Under the pieces are notes generated by a model. The model worked only from the letters and a program-made list of their open reading frames with translations, was not told the DNA's origin and did not search any database. This document shows, piece after piece, positions 1 through 7,871 of a stretch of 13,785 nt of DNA. The position numbers and the translations under genes are program-made. The stretch is taken from NCBI GenBank assembly GCA_018816605.1, contig JAHIVS010000213.1, positions 1-13,785 on the forward strand, read 5' to 3'. This stretch comes from Pseudomonadota bacterium. Its GTDB lineage: Bacteria; Desulfobacterota; Desulfobacteria; Desulfobacterales; Desulfobacteraceae. How positions within the stretch are numbered: position 1 is the first letter of the stretch; each line of letters opens with the position of its first letter.

Positions 1-414
1 CAAGGGGTGGTTTTTACCAGAAATATTGGGAAAAACATCCTATCCTGGGAAGACCTGAAAGGATTGAGCATTGGCATCATCGGTGGCATCCGCTACTCGG
101 ACATGGGAACAAAGGGATTGAACCGCGTTTTGGCAAGGGATATGCGACATCTGTTCAAATTGCTCGCCAAAAATCGTATTGATGTGGCGGTGGCAGTTCT
201 CGAGGCCGGAAAAATCGAAATACATCAAAATTACAGAGGATCCCAAATTCATATGATCGGTCAGCCGCTTTTCGAAGCGCCCCTGTTTCATTTTGTCCAT
301 AAACGGAACAAAGATCTGGTCCCGAAACTTGAGGCGGTATTGCAGAAAATGATGGAAAACGGTGAAATTGCCTCCATTCGTGAAAATGAAATGAAAAAGG
401 CCCTTTCCCAGTGA
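1..414 (+). CDS. Solute-binding protein, C-terminal part (family 3-like), 5' end outside window
   Basis: The reading frame is open from base 1, so the gene starts upstream of the window; the in-frame GTG at 7 is probably internal. The visible 137 residues look like the second lobe of a periplasmic amino-acid-type solute-binding protein (SBP_bac_3). There is a 'WEDLKGLSIGII' segment, typical of the phrase that opens lobe 2 in this family, followed by a middle portion (R-I-D-V-A-V-A) and an amphipathic C-terminal helix around 'LEAVLQKMMENGEI', as in transporter-type binding proteins. The stop codon overlaps the GTG of the following histidine kinase, and no permease gene is visible. The protein may therefore serve as a ligand-binding partner of the kinase rather than of an ABC importer; this is inference. 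The exact ligand cannot be told. Confidence 0.7.
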   Translation, partial: QGVVFTRNIGKNILSWEDLKGLSIGIIGGIRYSDMGTKGLNRVLARDMRHLFKLLAKNRIDVAVAVLEAGKIEIHQNYRGSQIHMIGQPLFEAPLFHFVHKRNKDLVPKLEAVLQKMMENGEIASIRENEMKKALSQ

Positions 415-2642
415 AAACCAGGATGGGATATAACCTGGTCATCGCCCTGGTATTGTTCAGCTCCCTGATCACCCTTGTCACAACAGCGTTGCAGCTTTAC
501 ATCGATTACAGGGTGGATATAAGACGCATCAACAATTATCAGGTCCTGATCCGGAAGAGTTATCTGAAAAGTATTGCCACCAGCGCCTGGCTGTATGATG
601 AGCAGCAGATTAAAACACAGCTGGACGGCATTCTGAACCTGCCGGATATTGAACAGGTATACATCCATTTGGATGAAGAAACGGATTGGTATGTTGGATC
701 CACCGCGTCAACGCGTAATCTGACCCACGTATTCCCATTGATATACACCCATAAGGGAGAAGATATCACCATCGGTTCTCTGGAGGTGGTTGTCGGCCTG
801 GAAAATATCCATGCCCGTCTGTTCAGCAAAGCCTTTACCATTTTGGCGGGCAATGCTGTCAAGACATTTCTCGTATCCGGATTTATATTGCTGATCTTTC
901 AATATCTGGTCACCCGCCATTTGTATTCACTCTCCAATTGGCTGAGAGGTATTGATCTCGGACGGTCATTTGAAAAATTTCATCTGGATCGACGGCCGAA
1001 AAAATTCAGAAGGACAGATGAATTGGATGAAGTTGTTGCGGCCATAAATGACATGCAGGACAAACTGAAAAATAATCTGAGCGCTTTAATTGAAAGTGAA
1101 AAACAATATCGCGGCATATTTGAAAATGCTGTGGAAGGATTTTTCCAGAGCACTCCCCAGGGGCGGTTTCTCAGCGTCAACCCGGCCTTTGCCAAGATGC
1201 TGGGGTACGATTCTCCCCAGGAGGTGGTGGATAAAATTTTAGATATTGCGTCCCAGTACTATGCAGACCCAGAAGATCGAGAGCGATATCAGCAGCTTCT
1301 CCAGACGTCCGGCAGAGTGGAAAATTTTGAGTTCAGGGCAAGGCGAAAGGACGGGTCTGAAATCTGGGTATCCAGCAGCACCCGTGCCCATTTTGATCCA
1401 GAGGGAAAGATCCTCCGGTATGAGGGGGTTGTGCAGGATATCAGCAGGCGAAAACAGGCAGCCGCTGAAAAAGAAAAACTGGAAGCCCGGCTTCGCCAGG
1501 CCCAGAAAATGGAGTCACTTGGAACCCTGGCAGGTGGCATTGCCCATGATTTTAACAATATCTTGTATCCGCTCATTGGATTTGCGGAAATGCTTCAAGA
1601 GGATCTTCCCCAGGATAGCCCTGAACAATCCAGTATTACCGAAGTCCTGAACGCAGCGTTCAGGGCAAAGGATCTGGTCAAGCAGATTCTGGCATTCAGC
1701 CGGCAGTCGGATCTGCTGTCCCAGCCGGTCAGACTTCAACCCATACTTGCGGAGGCGCTTAATTTTCTGAAGGCCTCCCTGCCCAAGACAATCGATATCC
1801 AGACGAAGATAAATGAGGATTGCGGCATGGTGGTTGCGGATGCCACCCAGATTCACCAGGTGATCATGAATCTGGTCACAAATGCCTATCACGCCATGCA
1901 GACATCCGGGGGAACGTTGACGGTTATTCTTGAACAGATACTAGCGGATGCCGCCCATTCTGGGCCTGCTGACCTGCTTGCCGGCCCATATGCCTTTTTG
2001 GAAATCAGGGATACCGGAACAGGCATTCCCAATGGGATGATGGATAAAATATTTGAACCCTATTTTACCACAAAGGAGACGGGCAAAGGAAGCGGTCTGG
2101 GTCTTTCAGTGGTCCAGGGAATCATAGAAAGCTGTAAAGGAAAGATCAGTGTTTCTTCTGAGGTGGGTAAGGGAACCCAGATCCATGTGTACCTGCCCAT
2201 ACAAGAGAATGTCATAGCACCCATGGATACGGATGCCATTGAACCCATCCAGGTCGGTAGTGAAAGAATTCTCCTGGTGGATGATGAAGAGGCCATTGTC
2301 AAGATGGCCAAAAAAATGCTGGAACGATTGGGATATCATGTGACCTCCAGAACCCGGAGCATGGAGGCCCTTGAAGTGTTCACGGCAGATCCGGATCAAT
2401 TTGATGTCATCATTTCCGATATGACCATGCCCGAGATGACGGGCATTCAGCTTGCCAGGAAAATGAGAGCAATACGCCCCGATATCCCTGTTATTATCTG
2501 CACGGGTTTCAGTGATCAGATCGACAAAGAAAACAGCAGACAAATGGGGATTCAAGGCTATATCTCAAAACCCGTTGTCCAAAGGGAATTTGCCCAAATG
2601 ATCCGGGAGGTTCTGGGACAGGCGCCATCGCCCGTCAGTTAA
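411..2642 (+). CDS. Membrane hybrid sensor histidine kinase (PAS-HisKA-HATPase-REC)
   Basis: This 743-residue protein has TM1 at about 9-29, an extracytoplasmic domain of about 120 residues (30-149) of unassigned CHASE-like type, TM2 at about 150-167, a linker/HAMP-like coiled segment to about 225, a PAS domain at about 231-350, and a HisKA domain with the phospho-accepting His379 in 'GGIAHDFNNIL'. The HATPase region shows the N box 'QVIMNLVTNAYHAM' and the G boxes 'DTGTGIP' and 'GKGSGLGL'. A C-terminal receiver (about 618-735) carries an acidic pocket 'VDDEE', phospho-acceptor Asp670 in 'DVIISDMTMPE' and Lys720. All catalytic positions are intact. The GTG start overlaps the stop of the solute-binding protein gene (GTGA), which implies translational coupling; an alternative ATG lies at 423. 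There is no separate DNA-binding output domain, so the output partner lies elsewhere. The binding protein upstream is a plausible periplasmic input. Confidence 0.93.
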   Translation: MKTRMGYNLVIALVLFSSLITLVTTALQLYIDYRVDIRRINNYQVLIRKSYLKSIATSAWLYDEQQIKTQLDGILNLPDIEQVYIHLDEETDWYVGSTASTRNLTHVFPLIYTHKGEDITIGSLEVVVGLENIHARLFSKAFTILAGNAVKTFLVSGFILLIFQYLVTRHLYSLSNWLRGIDLGRSFEKFHLDRRPKKFRRTDELDEVVAAINDMQDKLKNNLSALIESEKQYRGIFENAVEGFFQSTPQGRFLSVNPAFAKMLGYDSPQEVVDKILDIASQYYADPEDRERYQQLLQTSGRVENFEFRARRKDGSEIWVSSSTRAHFDPEGKILRYEGVVQDISRRKQAAAEKEKLEARLRQAQKMESLGTLAGGIAHDFNNILYPLIGFAEMLQEDLPQDSPEQSSITEVLNAAFRAKDLVKQILAFSRQSDLLSQPVRLQPILAEALNFLKASLPKTIDIQTKINEDCGMVVADATQIHQVIMNLVTNAYHAMQTSGGTLTVILEQILADAAHSGPADLLAGPYAFLEIRDTGTGIPNGMMDKIFEPYFTTKETGKGSGLGLSVVQGIIESCKGKISVSSEVGKGTQIHVYLPIQENVIAPMDTDAIEPIQVGSERILLVDDEEAIVKMAKKMLERLGYHVTSRTRSMEALEVFTADPDQFDVIISDMTMPEMTGIQLARKMRAIRPDIPVIICTGFSDQIDKENSRQMGIQGYISKPVVQREFAQMIREVLGQAPSPVS

Positions 2643-2651
2643 TTCCCTCCG

Positions 2652-2684
2652 TCCCAGACTCCCTGGGGTTTCAGAAATTTTTGT
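2652..2684 (+). terminator. Possible weak intrinsic terminator after the sensor kinase
   Basis: A short hairpin CCCAG-ACTCC-CTGGG (2653-2667, extendable by a T-G wobble pair) lies 10 bases after the kinase stop and is followed about ten bases later by a run of five T (2679-2683). The stem has only five pairs and the T run is not adjacent, so this is a weak candidate. Confidence 0.25.
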
Positions 2685-2712
2685 TGACTTTTTATGGCAA
2701 ACCCGCGATTGT
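2684..2712 (+). promoter_or_regulatory. Possible sigma-70 promoter of the glycyl-radical operon
   Basis: TTGACT at 2684-2689 is a good -35 match. A 17-base spacer places a poor -10 (GATTGT) at 2707-2712. The palindromic operator 2711-2723 would overlap the -10 / start region, as expected for a repressor site. The weak -10 makes the exact promoter uncertain. Confidence 0.3.
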
Positions 2713-2723
2713 GGTATTACCAC
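2711..2723. promoter_or_regulatory. Perfect palindrome matching a FadR-type GntR operator
   Basis: GTGGTA-T-TACCAC is a perfect 6+1+6 inverted repeat, 21 bases upstream of the ATG of the GntR regulator. It contains TGGT-N3-ACCA, the pattern known for FadR-subfamily GntR operators (general form T.GT-N-AC.A). The inference is autoregulation and control of the downstream glycyl radical enzyme operon by the adjacent GntR protein. Confidence 0.6.
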
Positions 2724-2744
2724 CAGCCATAAGAAGGAGGCGCC

Positions 2745-3458
2745 ATGATCGAACCGATCCAATCCGATAGTTTGCGGGATGTGTTTATCCGGAAATTTGA
2801 ACGCCTGATTTTTTCGGGATATTTTAAAATCGGGGAACGGCTGCCGCCGGAAAGGGATCTGGCCCGGCAGATGGGGGTGAGCCGTCCGGTTGTCCATGAG
2901 GGCCTGGTAAATCTTGTCTCAAAGGGCCTTGTCACCATGACCCCCCGGCGAGGGTCTGTGATCAATGATTATCGGAAACAAGGCTCCCTCTTTGTCCTGA
3001 CGGCCCTGTTTGAGTACGGCAATGGCCAGGTCTCGGAGAACCTGCTCAACAGCATGCTGGACATGCGCATGCTGTTTGAAGTTGAAAATGCCGGCCTTGC
3101 CGCCAAAAACAGGTCAGGGGCCCAGATGGATCAATTCTACGAGATCCTTGACCTTGAGCGCCAGGCAGACCCTGACAACCCGACCCAGATGGCAGACCTT
3201 GATTTTACGTTCCACCATCTGGTTTCCATTGCATCGGACAATTTGGTGTATCCGTTACTGCTAAATTCCCTCAGACAATTTTACACCAGCCTGACCCAAA
3301 AATTTTTTTCCAATGGTTCGGTGATTCCTTGGGTCCTTGCGCACCATGGAAAACTGGTGCACGCCATCGGGGACCAACAGCCGGAAACAGCAAGGCAATA
3401 TATGGAAAAGATCGTTTTGCATGGTGAAAAACATCTCAGAAGAAGTTTAGACAAATAA
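2745..3458 (+). CDS. GntR/FadR-family transcriptional regulator (wHTH + FCD)
   Basis: This 237-residue protein has an N-terminal winged helix-turn-helix (about 5-75) with the family signature 'ERLPPERDLARQMGVSRPVV' and the wing 'TPRRGSVI'. It is followed by an all-helical FCD ligand-binding domain (about 95-230). Candidate metal/ligand residues of FCD proteins are present: Asp153-x3-His157, the His200-His201/His206 region ('HHGKLVHAI') and His226. The start ATG has a strong ribosome site (AAGGAGG, 2733-2739). The gene sits 12 bases before the glycyl radical enzyme gene and directly after a FadR-type palindrome, so it is most likely the local repressor, with a carboxylate effector related to the pathway (inference from FCD proteins generally binding organic acids). 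Confidence 0.92.
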   Translation: MIEPIQSDSLRDVFIRKFERLIFSGYFKIGERLPPERDLARQMGVSRPVVHEGLVNLVSKGLVTMTPRRGSVINDYRKQGSLFVLTALFEYGNGQVSENLLNSMLDMRMLFEVENAGLAAKNRSGAQMDQFYEILDLERQADPDNPTQMADLDFTFHHLVSIASDNLVYPLLLNSLRQFYTSLTQKFFSNGSVIPWVLAHHGKLVHAIGDQQPETARQYMEKIVLHGEKHLRRSLDK

Positions 3459-3470
3459 AGGGGACGTTCC

Positions 3471-5972
3471 ATGGAGAAAGAGCAAGCAGTTGCAGACAAG
3501 GAAACCAAAAATTCTCCCAGGGTCCAATGGCTCAGGGATTATTATTTTCTGGGGAACCGGCGCAAATGGAATAACGAATACACTGTCTGGTCCACAGGCA
3601 CCCCCTGGGACCTGCAATACCACGAATTCACCTATTATATTGTCCCTGAGACCTATTTGATGTTCGATGTCATGCGGGGGGGATATGCCCAGGCTGCCAG
3701 GACGATTCCTGTGGACAGCGATTTTTTTGTCAAAAGCATCGCAGAAAGGCGGGCAACCTTTGTCAAAGAGGCCATGGTCAATCACCTGCCCCAGGAAATT
3801 TTACCCGGGGACCTTGTTGCCGGCGGCAGATTCAATATTCTGACCTCCATGTGCCTGACAGAATCGGAACAGGCTGCCTATAACAAGCGAATTCTGGGGA
3901 AAAAAGGGGTGAGGGCCAGGGTGAAACGCTTTCACGACCATGGGTATGGCAATTGCGGCGCCACCAGCGGGCATCTCATCCCCGGCCATGAAAAAGCCCT
4001 GAAGATCGGGTGGAAGGGGATTTATCAGGAGATTTTTGATTGTTACGGGGCCCTGGGAGAAAGGGAAAAGAAGGGTCCCAAAGGGGCCCAGCTCCGGGCC
4101 ATGATGATTTCAAGCCATATGGCAAAAGACCTGGCTGAAAAATACAGCCGCGTGTGCCGGAAATTGCAGGAAACAGAAAAAGATCCTGCCCGAAGAAGCG
4201 AATTGGAGCAGATGGCCCAAATTTTGGCCCGGGTGCCCTGGGAACCGGCCACCGATTTCTGGGAAGCAATCCAGGCCCTGTGGATCAATCACATGCTGGT
4301 CATGAGCGATGAGAATTATCCCGGACCCGGGGTGTCCCTGGGGCGGATCGACCAATATCTACTGCCCTATTGGGAAAGATCAAAAGCTGCCGGCATGGAC
4401 CGCAACTTTGCCAAGGAAATTTTAAAATGTTTCTGGATTCATTGCAACACGGCCTATGATGCCACCATCCGGTGCGGAAACCAGGGCATCACAGCCGGCT
4501 ATGGTCAGCTTGTCACCCTTTCGGGCATGGGGCCGGACGGCCGGGATTTGACCAATGATCTGACCTATATGATGCTGGAAGTGATCGACGAGCTGTCTCC
4601 CATTCTGGAACCCAAACCCAATGTGAGACTTCACCGGAACACCCCGAAAGCTTTGTACGATAAATGTGTCGACATGATCAGCCGGGCGGACGGGGCCCCG
4701 TTTCTGCTGAATTTTGACGAGCGCTCAATGGCCGGGATGGTTCAGCAGGGGGAAAAGGGCGGCATCTCCCGCCTCATCAACAAGACCAATGTCCATGACT
4801 ATGCGCCTGTGGGATGCCTGGAAAATACCATGCAGGGCAATGACCGGTCCGGAACCGTGGACAACAACCTCAATCTTTTAAAGGCAGTGGAGCTGGTCTT
4901 AACCCGGGGCAAAGATTTGAATCCCTATATCGACCCCATGACCGGGAAAAAAGAAAAAATACGACAGGACGGGCCGGACACAGGCGATCCTGACGCTTTT
5001 CAATCGTTTGCGCAGTTCTGGGAGGCCTTCCGGGTCCAGACCGCCTTTATCATTCAAAAATGTGCCGACCTCTACGAGCTGTCGGAATCCCTGAGAAACG
5101 ATTATTTTGCCACGCCCTATCTGTCCTGCCTGGTCACAGGGTGTATGGAAAAAGGCCGCGATGTCACCCAGGGAGGGGCCCTGATCAGCTTTACCACACT
5201 GGAGGCCGTTACCTATGCCACCACCGTGGATTCCCTTCTGGCCGTCAAATATCTGGTGTATGATGAACGCATCTGTTCCATAGCCGAGCTGACCTCTGCC
5301 CTGAAGGCCAACTGGGAAGGGCATGAAATCCTCCAGGCCAAGGCAAAAAACCGGGCTCCCAAGTACGGCCGGGATGATGATGAGGCCGACTCCCTTGCCA
5401 GAAAGGTGATGAAACTTTTTTGCGATGAAACCTGGAAACACAAGACCCGTTCCACAGGCCGCCAGTTTCGGCCGGGTATGCTCAGCTGGAATTATTGGGC
5501 CGGGGACGGCCATGTCATGGCGGCCAGCCCTGACGGCAGACGGCAGGGGCAGTTTCTCTCCAATGCCATCTGCCCGTCCAACGGGGCAGATACAAAAGGT
5601 CCCACCGCCAATTCCAATTCCGTGGGCAAGGTACTGGGAGGGAAAAAAGAGCAGAAAACAGGGGATTTTACCGATTTTATCAATGACCTTCCCAACGGGG
5701 CCAGCCACACCATTACCTTTAATCCTTCCATCTTAAGGGATTCGGCCCATAAGGATAAGTTTACCGCCTTTTTAAAGGGGTATGCTGAAAACGGGGGAAC
5801 CGCCCTGCAGATCAATATGCTGGACCCGGAACGCCTGCTGGAAGCCCAGAAGAACCCGGGGGACCATCGGCATCTTCTGGTAAGAATAACGGGGTATAAT
5901 GCCTATTTTACCAGTATTGGAAAGGAATTGCAGGATGAAGTCATCAAACGGATCAGCCATGGCAGATTTTGA
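3471..5972 (+). CDS. Glycyl radical enzyme of the pyruvate formate-lyase superfamily, substrate unassigned
   Basis: This 833-residue protein is full length for the family (about 780-865). The N-terminal PFL-like domain shows 'EILPGDLVAGG' and 'SGHLIPGHEKALKIGWKGI' (His168). The thiyl loop reads 'YAPVGCLEN', giving Cys449-x-Glu451; the Cys-x-Glu arrangement is the one seen in eliminating and decarboxylating members (glycerol dehydratase, CutC, HypD, IslA, arylacetate decarboxylases), not the Cys-Cys of true pyruvate formate-lyase. 'MAASPDGRRQGQFLSNAICP' is the conserved segment before the C-terminal domain, and the radical loop is 'RITGYNAYFTSIGKELQDEV' with Gly808, 26 residues from the end. 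It lies 12 bases after the GntR gene with an AAGGGG ribosome site, and its 3' end overlaps the activase gene. No small subunits like those of benzylsuccinate synthase are adjacent. Calling the family is secure; calling the reaction (C-O, C-N, C-S or C-C cleavage, or fumarate addition) is not possible from motifs alone. Confidence 0.95.
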   Translation: MEKEQAVADKETKNSPRVQWLRDYYFLGNRRKWNNEYTVWSTGTPWDLQYHEFTYYIVPETYLMFDVMRGGYAQAARTIPVDSDFFVKSIAERRATFVKEAMVNHLPQEILPGDLVAGGRFNILTSMCLTESEQAAYNKRILGKKGVRARVKRFHDHGYGNCGATSGHLIPGHEKALKIGWKGIYQEIFDCYGALGEREKKGPKGAQLRAMMISSHMAKDLAEKYSRVCRKLQETEKDPARRSELEQMAQILARVPWEPATDFWEAIQALWINHMLVMSDENYPGPGVSLGRIDQYLLPYWERSKAAGMDRNFAKEILKCFWIHCNTAYDATIRCGNQGITAGYGQLVTLSGMGPDGRDLTNDLTYMMLEVIDELSPILEPKPNVRLHRNTPKALYDKCVDMISRADGAPFLLNFDERSMAGMVQQGEKGGISRLINKTNVHDYAPVGCLENTMQGNDRSGTVDNNLNLLKAVELVLTRGKDLNPYIDPMTGKKEKIRQDGPDTGDPDAFQSFAQFWEAFRVQTAFIIQKCADLYELSESLRNDYFATPYLSCLVTGCMEKGRDVTQGGALISFTTLEAVTYATTVDSLLAVKYLVYDERICSIAELTSALKANWEGHEILQAKAKNRAPKYGRDDDEADSLARKVMKLFCDETWKHKTRSTGRQFRPGMLSWNYWAGDGHVMAASPDGRRQGQFLSNAICPSNGADTKGPTANSNSVGKVLGGKKEQKTGDFTDFINDLPNGASHTITFNPSILRDSAHKDKFTAFLKGYAENGGTALQINMLDPERLLEAQKNPGDHRHLLVRITGYNAYFTSIGKELQDEVIKRISHGRF

Positions 5973-6921
5973 TGACATCCAGAAGGTTTTCGGCATTGTT
6001 CTGGACATCCAGAGAATGTCCACGGAGGACGGACCTGGGCTGCGCACAACCGTGTTTCTCAAAGGATGCCCCCTGAACTGTGGATGGTGCCACAACCCCG
6101 AAAGCATTTCCCCCCATCCCCAGGTGGTCTGGAACAAGGCAGGGTGCCTGGGATGCGGAATCTGTATCCACACCTGCTCCCAAAAGGCTCTCACAGAAGG
6201 GCCTTCCGGCATTGTCATTGACCGGAACCGCTGCAGGGGGTGCGGAGACTGTGCCAGGCAATGTCCCAGTCTTTCCATGGCTCTTCTGGGGGAGAAATGG
6301 CTTGCCCATGACCTGGTCACGGAGCTTGCCCGGGACCAGGCCTATTTCTCCGCTTCCGGCGGGGGGGTCACCCTTTCCGGGGGGGAGGCAAGTTTGCAGC
6401 CGAAGTTTACCGGTCAGGTGTTAAAGGGATTAAAGGAAAAAGGCATTCATACGGCCTTAGATACCTGCGGCCACTGTTCTGTTAAGACCCTGGAACAATT
6501 GCTGCCCTGCACCGATTTGGTTCTCTTTGATATCAAGGAGATGGACGACAAGCGCCATGAAATTTTCACCGGCGTCTCCAACCGAAAAATTCTGGAAAAT
6601 TTGAAACAGGTGTCCAGGTTGCTCGGAAGCACCCGGCTTTGGATTCGAACCCCCATTATTCCCGATGCCACGGCCCGAAAAGAAAATATTCGCAGCATCG
6701 GAGCGTTTATTGCAACACAGCTTGCCGGCCAGGTCGCCCAATGGGAGCTGTGTGCCTTTAACAATCTGGCCAAAGATAAATACAGGCGATTGGGTCGCAC
6801 CTGGGCCTATGAAAAAACGCTGCTGGTGGAAAAAACGCAAATGGATGAGTTGGTACAGGCGGCCCGGGCATCCGGCGTGGACAAACACATTGTCTGCCAG
6901 AGCGGTTTGATAAGAGCGTAA
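5935..6921 (+). CDS. Glycyl-radical enzyme activase (radical SAM, two extra [4Fe-4S] clusters)
   Basis: The protein installs the glycyl radical on Gly808 of the preceding enzyme by SAM cleavage. With the start at 5935 it has 328 residues. The radical SAM motif is 'KGCPLNCGWC' (Cys45, Cys49, Cys52; CX3CX2C). A ferredoxin-like insert carries two CX2CX2CX3C sites (Cys71/74/77/81 and Cys100/103/106/110), as in the activases of glycerol dehydratase, CutC and arylacetate decarboxylases and unlike the short PflA. 'GGGVTLSGGE' is the SAM-binding glycine-rich motif of the activases. The start at 5935 is chosen because AAAGGAA lies 7 bases upstream; ATG 5959 is an alternative with a poor ribosome site. 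Either start lies inside the end of the enzyme gene, so translation is probably coupled. Confidence 0.94.
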   Translation: MKSSNGSAMADFDDIQKVFGIVLDIQRMSTEDGPGLRTTVFLKGCPLNCGWCHNPESISPHPQVVWNKAGCLGCGICIHTCSQKALTEGPSGIVIDRNRCRGCGDCARQCPSLSMALLGEKWLAHDLVTELARDQAYFSASGGGVTLSGGEASLQPKFTGQVLKGLKEKGIHTALDTCGHCSVKTLEQLLPCTDLVLFDIKEMDDKRHEIFTGVSNRKILENLKQVSRLLGSTRLWIRTPIIPDATARKENIRSIGAFIATQLAGQVAQWELCAFNNLAKDKYRRLGRTWAYEKTLLVEKTQMDELVQAARASGVDKHIVCQSGLIRA

Positions 6922-6954
6922 ACAGAATTTAACCTCCCGGGACAAGGAGATCAG

Positions 6955-7806
6955 ATGATAACAAAATCACGGTTTAATGCCTTTGATATTAAGGAAACAG
7001 CCCCCCTTGAGAAAATCGGGATCTGTGCCACCCAGAACCTTGAGGGAGGTCCCCATATCACCTTTATTAATTCCCTCATGGCCGTAAATGAGACCACCAT
7101 GACCCTGGGACAGTTTATCCGGGGAAACAGCAAGTATTTCATGCAGAAAAACCCAAAGGCTGCATTTTTTATCCTGTCGGTGCGAACAAAAAAAACATGG
7201 ACCGGGAAAATCGTGTGGACAAAAAAGCAAGACCAGGGGACTGAACTTGAAATGTACAAGGAAAAACCTTTGCAGCGGTATAATTCCTATTTCCCCATCC
7301 ACAGGGTTCACTATTTTGATCTGGTTGAAACAAGCTCTGCCACAGGGCTGCCGATTCTTAAGATGATCCGGTCCACCCTCATGACCCTGGCGGCAAGGGT
7401 GTTTCTCGAAAAAAAACAGGCCAGGCCTGTATTAAAACCCTATGGGGAAAAATTGTTCAACAGCCTGTTGACCCTGAAGTTTTTATCCTTTATCGGCCGG
7501 GACGGGTTTCCCTGTCTTGTTCCCTTTGTCCAGTGCATGCCCCTGGATTCCCGGAGAGTTGTGGTTTATGCCAGGGCCCTGGGCCAGGCGCAGTCTCAGA
7601 TTGAAACGGACATGGAAATCGCTGTGTTCTGTTTGAGCACCACCCTGGAGTCAATGCTTGTGCGGGGGAAATTTGCAGGATACAGCCGCAGAGGCGGCGT
7701 GAAAACAGGCATCATTGATATAACTTGGGTGTATAATTCCATGCCCCCCAATTCAGATCAGATTTATCCGGAAAAGGACTTGACCCCGGTCACCGCATTT
7801 GAGTAA
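6955..7806 (+). CDS. Tandem split-barrel flavoprotein, pyridoxamine 5'-phosphate oxidase superfamily
   Basis: This 283-residue protein has an AAGGAGA ribosome site 4 bases before the ATG. The first half (about 15-125) reads as an FMN-binding split barrel: 'GICATQNLEGGPHITFINS', a 'T-L-G-Q-F' segment, a strand 'KAAFFILS', and 'KTWTGKIVW' followed by 'HRVHYFDLVE', typical of the last barrel strands. The second half (about 165-270) starts with 'LTLKFLSFIGRDGFPCLVPF', a second, weaker barrel repeat. No catalytic residues of true PdxH can be named, so the reaction is unknown; flavin reduction, binding of F420/haem-like cofactors or a redox-sensing role are all open. It lies 33 bases after the activase and before the P1 peptidase on the same strand, and so is likely part of the glycyl radical operon. 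Confidence 0.7.
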   Translation: MITKSRFNAFDIKETAPLEKIGICATQNLEGGPHITFINSLMAVNETTMTLGQFIRGNSKYFMQKNPKAAFFILSVRTKKTWTGKIVWTKKQDQGTELEMYKEKPLQRYNSYFPIHRVHYFDLVETSSATGLPILKMIRSTLMTLAARVFLEKKQARPVLKPYGEKLFNSLLTLKFLSFIGRDGFPCLVPFVQCMPLDSRRVVVYARALGQAQSQIETDMEIAVFCLSTTLESMLVRGKFAGYSRRGGVKTGIIDITWVYNSMPPNSDQIYPEKDLTPVTAFE

Positions 7807-7871
7807 AAGAAAAGAAGCTGTCTGGTTTTTGCCAGCGATAAATGGCGCATGCCTGAATGGAGAAGATCAGG

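Noticed and set aside
4899..5708. Long antisense open frame (269 codons) within the glycyl radical enzyme gene
   Set aside because: It is the mirror of a well-supported coding frame with high third-position GC, shows no recognisable motif and no ribosome site; treated as a shadow.
5772..6320. Antisense open frame of 182 codons across the enzyme/activase junction
   Set aside because: It lies opposite two genes with clear catalytic motifs and its composition is that of a shadow frame.
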